This document shows positions 6,057-11,787 of a stretch of 11,787 nucleotides of DNA, in pieces. The stretch covers positions 1 through 11,787 of the forward strand of contig JAKJFB010000052.1 of assembly GCA_022705125.1 (NCBI GenBank), written 5' to 3'. Position 1 is the first letter of the stretch. Each line of letters starts with the position of its first letter. The translations under genes were made by a program, and so were the position numbers. The DNA comes from Pseudomonadota bacterium. Lineage in GTDB: Bacteria; Pseudomonadota; Gammaproteobacteria; Pseudomonadales; UBA5518. The notes under the pieces are model-generated. The model saw nothing but the letters and a program-made list of their open reading frames with translations. It made no database searches and was not told the DNA's origin.

Positions 6057-8272
6057 TCAGTCGAAGACCTGCCCGATCTGCAGGTAGAGCGCGCGCTGGT
6101 CGTTCTCGCCGAAACCGACGCCGAGATACACCGGGCCGAGCGGCGAGTCCACGCCGAGGAACAGGCTGCCAGCGTACAGCAGGTCGTCGAGCGCGACGTC
6201 CTCTTTGTAGAACCAGGTGTTGCCCGCCTCGATGCTCGCGCCCGCGTAAACCGGCAGGTCCGTGGGCAGGATCGATTGCTGGTTGAGCCGGCGGTAGTAC
6301 ACCAGGTTCGCCAGGCCCAGGTAGTTGCCCGCGAGCGAATCGCGCGTGTCCCCGACAGCGACAGGAAGCCGCCGAGCGTGAATACCTGTGAGGGCAGGGT
6401 GAGCACCGTCTCGTCCGCATCGAGATCGAGTTGCGACCAGCGCGCCGTCGCGTTCACCGTGTGGCGCCCCCAGCTGCGCGAGAGCACGCCGGTCGTGCTC
6501 CAGGCTTCGTAGTCTTCCGCGCCCCAGGATTCCAGGCCGTTGTCGTAGCGGCTGACCACGCGCAGGCCGCGGCGCGGGAAGAAGGCGCGGTCGAGCGAGT
6601 CGTAGCGCAGCTCCGCGAAATAGCCGCCATCGTCGTCGCTGTTCGAGCTGAGCAGCGGCGAGCCGATCTGGATGTCGGTGTTCGCGGTCCCGAGGTACGC
6701 ACCGGCGCGCACCGAGGCGAGGTTGGCGAAATGCATGCCCGGCGCCAGCTCCAGGCGATGGTCGTCGACCAGCGCGCGGGCGCGCACGTCGCCGCTTTCG
6801 GAAATGTTGATCAGCCGCTGCTGGTAGTCGTACCTGGCGTCGACGAAGTACCGCCGTCCCACGTCGAGCGGCTGGTGGAACTCCGTGCCGAAGCGCGAGC
6901 GACCGCCGAGCTGCCCCACGGTGTACCACTCCGCGCCGAGGGAGTTGATGCCTTTCTGCAGCCAGCTCGCGCGCAGCCCGAACTCGCTGCTGCCGCGGCT
7001 GTCCTGGTCCCAGCTCATGCCGAGCCTCAGGTAGTTGACGCCGGCGGGGTGCGCGGTGGCGCGCAGTGTCAGCACGTAGCGCTCGTCCTCGCGCGCCACG
7101 TCGTAATCCACACGCGAGAACTCGTCCAGGCCGTAGATCTCGGCAATGTCGCGCTCCATCTGCTCGCGGTCGAGCTTCCTGCCGAGCGGTTGCTTGATCA
7201 TGTTGCGCAGCAGCGCCGTCGATACCGGCGCATTGCTGTCGACGCGGATCTCGTCGATGCGCGGCAGTCGCAGGCGCGGGCGCTCGGCCGGGTGCGGCGC
7301 CTGCGGCGCGGCGAGTGCCGCGAGCTGCGGCCCCATTGCCGCGGCAGCCTCGTAGCCGAGCCGGATCGCGAGCTCGGCCTTGTCGAAGCCCATCGTCAGC
7401 ACGCCGGCCTCGTCGAGCGCGGGTGATACCAGGATGTCCCCGGGTCCCATGCGTGCGAGCTGCTGCTCGGAGTTCTTGCGCGTCATGATCGTGGTGAGCT
7501 GGTCCATCAGCGACAGCACGTTCTCGAGCTTCCCGCGGTCGTAGAGCGGCGTGCCCACGTCGATGACGATCAGGCGCTCGACCCCCATCGCCTGCACCAC
7601 GTCGACCGGCACGTTGTTGGCGATACCGCCGTCGACCAGCAGCTTGCCGCCGAGATCCACGGGCGAGAAGATGCCCGGAATCGACATGCTCGCGCGCATC
7701 GACACGGCGAGATCGCCTCGCGCGAGAATCACCGGGTCGCCGGTCTCGATGTCGGTGGCCACGGCGCGGAAGGGGATCGGCAACGCATCGAAGTCGTTGA
7801 TCCGCGACACGTGGCCGACGATGTCGTGCAGCACGAGGTTCAGGTGCTGGCCCTCGATCGCGCCCATCGGCAGGCGCAACTTGCCGTCGCGAAAGCGCAG
7901 CTTGGCGCGCACCAGGAAGTCGAGATCCTGCTGCTTGCGCCGGAACGAGAGCTGGTCGCGCGGCGTGGTGTCGTCGAGGGCGTACTTCCAGTCCAGCGTG
8001 GTTGCGATCTCCTCCATTGCCGCGGCGTCGAGTCCCGAGGCATACATCCCGCCCACGACGGCGCCCATGCTGGTGCCCGCGATGGCATCGACGCGGATGC
8101 CGTGCTCCTCGAGGTACTTGATCACGCCGATGTGCGCCAGTCCGCGCGCGCCGCCGCCGGAGAGCACGAGACCGACGCGCGGCACCTCGGCGCCAGCGGC
8201 GCCCGTCGGCAGGGCCAGCGCCGCTGCCGTGGCGAGCGCCAGCAGGGCATTGACGAGCATGCGCTTGATCAT
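6057..8272 (-). CDS. Patatin-like phospholipase with POTRA and beta-barrel (PlpD-like, type Vd autotransporter), frame broken near 6350
   Basis: The N-terminus has a signal peptide (MIKRMLVNALLALATAAALA), then a patatin domain with oxyanion loop SGGGARG (38-44), nucleophile S68 in GTSMG and D214 in the DGG motif, forming the Ser-Asp dyad. A POTRA-like segment follows (about 310-390), then a beta-barrel. Such proteins place a lipase at or outside the outer membrane. The main frame reads well to LGGFLSLSG (G641, base 6350); the expected continuation, from TRDSLAGNYLGLANLVYY to the barrel end GENDQRALYLQIGQVFD, is in the -1 frame and stops at 6057. One missing G in the GGGG run (6350-6353 on the + strand) explains this; restored length is 738 aa, matching PlpD-size proteins. 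Unrepaired, translation continues antisense to nudC down to 5822 (816 aa). Start ATG 8272 has AGGA about 8 bases upstream. Sequencing error or a real null/phase variant are both possible. Confidence 0.9.
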
Positions 8273-8359
8273 CCCGATGTCCTCATGGTCCGGGCCGGAG
8301 GGCCGAAGCGGCATTTTCCGCAGCGGGCCGGTGCCCGGTCCACGACAATTACCGGGCAT

Positions 8360-8389
8360 TTGGAGCCGGTCATGCCGCTGCCCTATAAT
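8360..8389 (+). promoter_or_regulatory. Sigma-70-type promoter for the small His/Cys protein and TonB receptor
   Basis: A perfect TATAAT -10 box lies at 8384-8389, with a partial -35 TTGGAG at 8360-8365 and an 18-base spacer. A perfect -10 is unlikely by chance in this GC-rich DNA. It is 34 bases before the ATG at 8424 and faces the small gene and TonB receptor. I see no clear Zur or Fur palindrome overlapping it. Confidence 0.6.
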
Positions 8390-8423
8390 CGCGCCGCCTC
8401 CATCCGACGGACCCCGCTTGTCG

Positions 8424-8708
8424 ATGAACCCGCTGGCAGCGACACGCGCCATTGCGCTCGCGCTGATCCTGTGCCTGCTGGCGCTGGACGGGGCTCATCA
8501 CGTCCATGTCCCGGATGCCGGTACCGCCCAGACCGATTGTTCCCTGTGCGCCGCGGGCAGTGCCGCCAAGGCTCCCGCGAGCGGTGTCGTGGTACCGGTC
8601 ATCCCGTTTCATCGCGTGCCGGTCGCGGCGCGGGCCCTCGCGCTCGTTGCCCGCGCCCCGGCGCAGCACGTCTGCATCCGCGGCCCGCCCGCAACCTCCG
8701 TCGCCTGA
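8424..8708 (+). CDS. Small secreted His/Cys protein upstream of a TonB receptor
   Basis: A 94-residue protein with an N-terminal hydrophobic segment (residues 5-22, signal peptide or anchor) followed by HHVHV (25-29) and a CSLC pair (C39, C42), then a Pro/Ala/Val-rich part and a C-terminal CIRGPP (84-89). The combination of an exported short protein, a His cluster, a CxxC and a terminal RGPP/RAPP motif resembles DUF2946-like small proteins, often found near metal-related outer-membrane genes; that link is from memory and not proven here. The His and Cys residues suggest periplasmic metal binding or delivery (inference). Coding is supported by the perfect -10 box upstream and the downstream receptor on the same strand after 83 bases. 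The ribosome site is weak, and the ATG at 8424 is the first sensible start after the promoter. Confidence 0.72.
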   Translation: MNPLAATRAIALALILCLLALDGAHHVHVPDAGTAQTDCSLCAAGSAAKAPASGVVVPVIPFHRVPVAARALALVARAPAQHVCIRGPPATSVA

Positions 8709-8715
8709 AACCTGA

Positions 8716-8735
8716 GCGGGGCCGCGAAGCCCCGC
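8716..8735 (+). other. Hairpin 1 in the gap between the small protein and receptor genes
   Basis: Perfect 7-bp stem GCGGGGC / GCCCCGC with loop CGCGAA, 8 bases after the small gene's stop. There is no T-run, so it is not a classic intrinsic terminator; it could be a partial terminator or an RNA processing/stability element. Confidence 0.45.
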
Positions 8736-8740
8736 GAGCA

Positions 8741-8762
8741 CGGGCCGTCTGCCGACGGTCCG
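8741..8762 (+). other. Hairpin 2 in the gap between the small protein and receptor genes
   Basis: CGGGCCGTC (8741-8749) pairs with GACGGTCCG (8754-8762) over 9 positions, one of them a G-U pair, around a TGCC loop. It lies 5 bases after hairpin 1 and 18 bases before the receptor's GGAG ribosome site, well placed to influence receptor expression. Confidence 0.45.
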
Positions 8763-8791
8763 CATCCTGATTGTCCGATGGAGTAGTCACC

Positions 8792-10876
8792 ATGCAAGAA
8801 TTGCGTCCGCACGCGGCGCGCCTCGGCGCCGCTGCCCTGCTCGCGAGCGCTGTCGCCGCCCATGCCGCCGATCCGCGCCTCGAGGAGATCATCGTCACGG
8901 CTCCGATGCACAAGGGCGAGGCCGAGACCGTGCACCCCTCCAGCCTCATCGCCGGTGCCGAATTGCGCCGGCGTATCGCGGCCACGCTCGGCGAGACGTT
9001 GAAGCAGGAGCCCGGTGTGGCGTTCTCCTCGTTCGGTCCGGGGGTGGGGCAGCCGGTGATCCGCGGCCAGGGCGCGCCGCGCGTGCTGGTGCTGCAGAAC
9101 AGCATGCCGGTGGGCGATGCCGCCAACACCAGCGCCGATCATGTCAATGCCACCGAGCCCGTGCTGGCCGATCGCATCGAGGTGCTGCGCGGGCCGGCCA
9201 CGCTGCTCTACGGCAGCGGTGCCATCGGCGGCGTGGTCAACGTGATCGACAACCGCGTGCCGGCCACGGTGCCGGGCGCTCCGGGCGGAGCCCTCGAGTA
9301 CCGCCACGGCAGCAACGCCGGGAGCGATGTGCTGGCCGGACGGCTCGATGCGGGTGCGGGCGACATGGCGCTGCATCTCGACGGCTTCGGGCGCGAGAGT
9401 GGCGACGTGGAGATTCCGGGCAACGCGCTTCGCGATGGCGGCGGCAGCGAGGGATCGATCGAGAACAGCGAGGCGCAGGCCTCCGGCGCCACCGCCGGCG
9501 CGTCGTGGGTGTTCGGGCGCGGGTTCCTCGGGATGGCGGTGAGCCGACTCGACAACGAGTACGGCGTGCCGCCGGGTGCGCACGACCACGCGGAGCACTA
9601 CGGGCACGACGAGGACGGTGATCACGCGCTGGCGCTGGAGGAGCAAGGGCGCGAGGAGTACGCGGTCGCCGAGGACGTGCGCATCGACCTGCAGCAGACT
9701 CGCTACGACCTGCGTGCCGAGCTCGCCGATCCGCTGCGCGGCGTGGAGTTGTTGCGCAGCTATCTCGCGTATTCCGATTACCGGCACGACGAGATCGAGA
9801 GTGGCGTCACGGGCACCCGGTACGGCAACGAGGCCTGGGACGGCCGCATCGAGGCGGTGCACCGCTCGAGCGATGCGCTGCACGGCGCCATCGGCCTGCA
9901 ACTGCATTCGCGCAAATTCACGGCCGCGGGAGAGGAGGCCTTCGTGCCGGACGCCGACGGCGAGTCCTGGGGCGTGTTCCTGGTCGAGGACCTGCATGTC
10001 GGCGACGTGGTCTACGAGTTCGGCCTGCGCGCGGGCCGCGACAGCCACGATCCGGCGCGCGGCGATGCGCGCGATTTCGGCACCATGAGCGGCTCGGTCT
10101 CGGCGCTGTGGTCGCTCGATGAGGTGCAGACGCTGAAGTTCGCGCTGTCCGGCGCCGGGCGCGCGCCTGCGATGGAGGAGCTCTACTCCGAGGGCGTGCA
10201 CGTGGCCACGCGCAGCTACGAGCTCGGCGACGAGAGCCTCGACGAGGAGCGCTCGCTGAATGCCGACCTCGGCTATCACCTGCACCAGGGCGCCGTGGAT
10301 TTCAGGATCGACGCGTTCTACAACCGCTACGACGACTACATCTTCCAGCGCGCGACCGGCGCGTTCTTCAACCCGGAGCTGGCGCTGCTGGAGCCCGTGT
10401 GCAGCGCCGACCGCGAGGACGAGTGCCTCGAGGTACTGCAGTGGGCGGCGGCGGAGGCGGATTTCTACGGCCTGGAGTCCGAACTGCGCCTGGAGTTGCC
10501 GCGCAGTTTCACGCTGGCGATTTTCGGCGATCATGTGCGCGGCGAGTTCGACGACGGCGGCGATGTGCCGCGCGTTCCGCCCGGGCGCCTGGGCGCCGAG
10601 CTGGCGTGGCAGCACGGGGGGTGGGACCTGGCGGCGCGGGTGACCGAGGTGCTGGAGCAGGATCGCACCGGCGAGGGCGAGCGTTCCGTGCCGGGCTACA
10701 CGCTGCTGGCGGCACGCGCCGAATACGTATTCGCGGCCGGTGGTGGTGAGTGGACGCTGTTCCTGCGCGGCGAGAACCTGCTCGACGAGGAGATCCGCAA
10801 TGCCAGCTCGCTGCTGCGCGACGTGGCGCCGGAGGCGGGGCTCAACATCGAGGCGGGGGTGCGGCTGGCGTTCTGA
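8792..10876 (+). CDS. TonB-dependent outer-membrane receptor, ZnuD-like (probable zinc uptake)
   Basis: A 694-residue TonB-dependent receptor. It has a signal peptide ending near AHA (residue 25), a TonB box EEIIVTA at 31-37, a plug domain with VIRGQGAPRVLVLQNSMPVG, SADHVNATEP and IEVLRGPATLLYGSGAIGGV, then a 22-strand-type barrel ending in an aromatic C-terminus (RLAF). The plug wording and the ending GENLLDEEIRN closely resemble ZnuD zinc receptors. A His/Asp-rich loop at 264-278 (H264, H266, H269, H272, H278) matches the metal-capturing loop known in ZnuD. C537 and C545 may form a disulfide in another external loop. It would import a metal, most likely zinc, across the outer membrane using TonB/ExbBD energy. 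ATG 8792 is chosen for its GGAG site at 8780-8783 and the signal peptide. Other metals (Ni, Co, Cu) remain possible. Confidence 0.92.
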   Translation: MQELRPHAARLGAAALLASAVAAHAADPRLEEIIVTAPMHKGEAETVHPSSLIAGAELRRRIAATLGETLKQEPGVAFSSFGPGVGQPVIRGQGAPRVLVLQNSMPVGDAANTSADHVNATEPVLADRIEVLRGPATLLYGSGAIGGVVNVIDNRVPATVPGAPGGALEYRHGSNAGSDVLAGRLDAGAGDMALHLDGFGRESGDVEIPGNALRDGGGSEGSIENSEAQASGATAGASWVFGRGFLGMAVSRLDNEYGVPPGAHDHAEHYGHDEDGDHALALEEQGREEYAVAEDVRIDLQQTRYDLRAELADPLRGVELLRSYLAYSDYRHDEIESGVTGTRYGNEAWDGRIEAVHRSSDALHGAIGLQLHSRKFTAAGEEAFVPDADGESWGVFLVEDLHVGDVVYEFGLRAGRDSHDPARGDARDFGTMSGSVSALWSLDEVQTLKFALSGAGRAPAMEELYSEGVHVATRSYELGDESLDEERSLNADLGYHLHQGAVDFRIDAFYNRYDDYIFQRATGAFFNPELALLEPVCSADREDECLEVLQWAAAEADFYGLESELRLELPRSFTLAIFGDHVRGEFDDGGDVPRVPPGRLGAELAWQHGGWDLAARVTEVLEQDRTGEGERSVPGYTLLAARAEYVFAAGGGEWTLFLRGENLLDEEIRNASSLLRDVAPEAGLNIEAGVRLAF

Positions 10877-10879
10877 GCT

Positions 10880-10952
10880 ACCCGCGCCCGGCCAGGGCCC
10901 CGCGCGCTCGCGCGTGCATGCGCCGGCGGGGCGCCCCCGTGCTGGCGCGGGT
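10880..10952 (+). terminator. GC-rich inverted repeat after the TonB receptor, possible terminator
   Basis: ACCCGCGCC (10880-10888) and GGCGCGGGT (10944-10952) are perfect inverted repeats; inside, GCCCCGC (10897-10903) pairs with GCGGGGC (10926-10932). The structure starts 3 bases after the receptor stop. No T-run follows, so termination is uncertain; it may simply be a stable 3' stem. Confidence 0.35.
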
Positions 10953-10994
10953 GCGTGCGTTGTGATGCAATCGGGCGGGGACAGGACGCAAACC

Positions 10995-11787
10995 GTGCAA
11001 TCCGAACACTTCAGGCCGTGCCTCGCAGTCGCGCTGATCGTGCTGATGATCGCTGCCGCGCCGGCCGGCGTGCGCGCTGCCGCTAGCGACGGACTCGAGG
11101 CCAGTTACCGCTTTCTCGTCAGCGATCGCCGGGAGCAGGGTGGCGCGCTGTTCACCGCGACGGCCGGCACATTGAACGGGCTGCAGCTGCCGCTCAGCTA
11201 CCGCGACAGCGCGGATTACTGGGGCGACTACGTGTGCCGGCTGCCCGGCCACGATTGTGCCGTGCTCGATGTCTATGACGACGCCGCCTACACGCTGAGG
11301 CCGCCGCGCGGTGCGGCCGGCGAGCTGCAGATGGAGCGCGTCAATGTGCACAACGGCGCCAACATCTACGATGCCGCGACCTGGCAGATCGCGGTGATGC
11401 TCGGCAGCGCGGTGCTGCGTCTGCCGGGGCCGGCGCCGCAGGCGGCCTGGGCGCTGGCCAGCGGGCAGAACGCGCTGCTCGCTGCGGGTCACGACGCCGA
11501 GGCGCCGCATTTCGCGCCGGGTTCGAACCGTGCGGTCACCCGGGGAGAACTGTTCCGTTACAACGGCCGGGCGATCACCGATTCCCGGCACGCCTTCGCC
11601 TACCGCATGCCGGGGCGGCGCTGGCTGGCCGATGATCCGTTCATCGACACGCGCCACGCGGCGTGGATCCGCACCACGGCGCTGCCCGCTGGCAATTCCG
11701 ACTACCGCCCGGGCAAGGTGAGCTGGAGCGACTGGAAAGCCTTCACCGGCGAGAACGCCTGGGCCTTCCTGATCGGGCCGCTGCAGG
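10995..11787 (+). CDS. Secreted protein of unknown function, 3' end outside window
   Basis: I do not recognise this protein. The frame is open from here to the right edge, giving 264 visible codons. It starts with a signal peptide (polar QSEHFRP, hydrophobic CLAVALIVLMIAAA, then a cleavage-like VRA near residue 27). The mature part has a Cys pair in YVCRLPGHDC, many aromatic residues, and Trp-rich segments VSWSDWKAFTGENAWAFLIG near the edge, which look like a folded extracytoplasmic domain, perhaps carbohydrate- or cell-wall-related (weak inference). GTG 10995 is preferred because AGGA lies 8 bases upstream; an in-frame ATG at 10965 would add 10 polar residues but has no ribosome site. It follows the metal receptor by 118 bases across a GC-rich inverted repeat, so it is probably a separate unit. 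Confidence 0.75.
   Translation, partial: MQSEHFRPCLAVALIVLMIAAAPAGVRAAASDGLEASYRFLVSDRREQGGALFTATAGTLNGLQLPLSYRDSADYWGDYVCRLPGHDCAVLDVYDDAAYTLRPPRGAAGELQMERVNVHNGANIYDAATWQIAVMLGSAVLRLPGPAPQAAWALASGQNALLAAGHDAEAPHFAPGSNRAVTRGELFRYNGRAITDSRHAFAYRMPGRRWLADDPFIDTRHAAWIRTTALPAGNSDYRPGKVSWSDWKAFTGENAWAFLIGPLQ

Noticed and set aside
6340..6360. Programmed -1 ribosomal frameshift in the patatin gene
   Set aside because: No X-XXY-YYZ slippery heptamer or obvious downstream pseudoknot, and the family is normally encoded in one frame; a deletion or sequencing error is simpler.
6431..7426. + strand open frame antisense to the patatin gene
   Set aside because: No start context or motifs, and the - strand carries POTRA and barrel sequence.
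8384..8424. Zur or Fur operator over the TATAAT box
   Set aside because: No convincing palindrome of either type is visible around the promoter.
8609..10615. Long - strand open frame (668 codons) antisense to the TonB receptor
   Set aside because: Same shadow pattern: it mirrors the receptor's codon bias, shows no domain and covers a clear receptor gene.

Overview
The window is high-GC bacterial DNA, dense with genes on both strands. The mix of NudC, a PlpD-type patatin outer-membrane protein, a ZnuD-like TonB receptor, and an LLM-class oxidoreductase beside an extended SDR points to a Gram-negative proteobacterium, most likely a gammaproteobacterium. This placement is inferred from gene content and composition; there is no rRNA or other marker gene to fix it.

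Left part (1-2511, + strand): the tail of a probable MarR-type regulator runs, with a 3-base gap, into a fatty acid hydroxylase / sterol desaturase family membrane enzyme with all three His clusters, followed by an NAD(P)-dependent aldehyde dehydrogenase. These look like one transcription unit for oxidising a lipid or terpenoid-like substrate. It ends at 2512-2660 in a cluster of palindromes carrying the GTAG foot typical of REP elements.

Middle (2657-6050): on the - strand an extended SDR (dihydroflavonol-reductase/epimerase-like) and an LLM-class flavin/F420 oxidoreductase sit 4 bases apart as an operon. Divergent from them, on the + strand, are a small unrecognised 124-aa protein and NudC, the NADH/NAD-cap pyrophosphatase.

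Right part (6057-11787): convergent with nudC is a patatin/POTRA/beta-barrel protein (type Vd autotransporter, PlpD-like). It carries a clear reading-frame break near 6350, which separates its last ~97 residues from the rest. Divergent from it, behind a perfect TATAAT -10 box, is a small secreted His/Cys protein followed by a TonB-dependent receptor with a His-rich loop and ZnuD-like plug; together they look like a two-gene outer-membrane metal (probably zinc) uptake unit. Two hairpins lie between these two genes. After a GC-rich inverted repeat comes a secreted protein I do not recognise, which runs off the right edge.

I see no CRISPR array, RNA gene, transposase or phage gene, and no clearly new multi-gene system. 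The most noteworthy points are the frame break in the patatin gene, the REP-like cluster that supplies the stop codon of the LLM gene, the small His/Cys protein paired with the metal receptor, and two unrecognised proteins.
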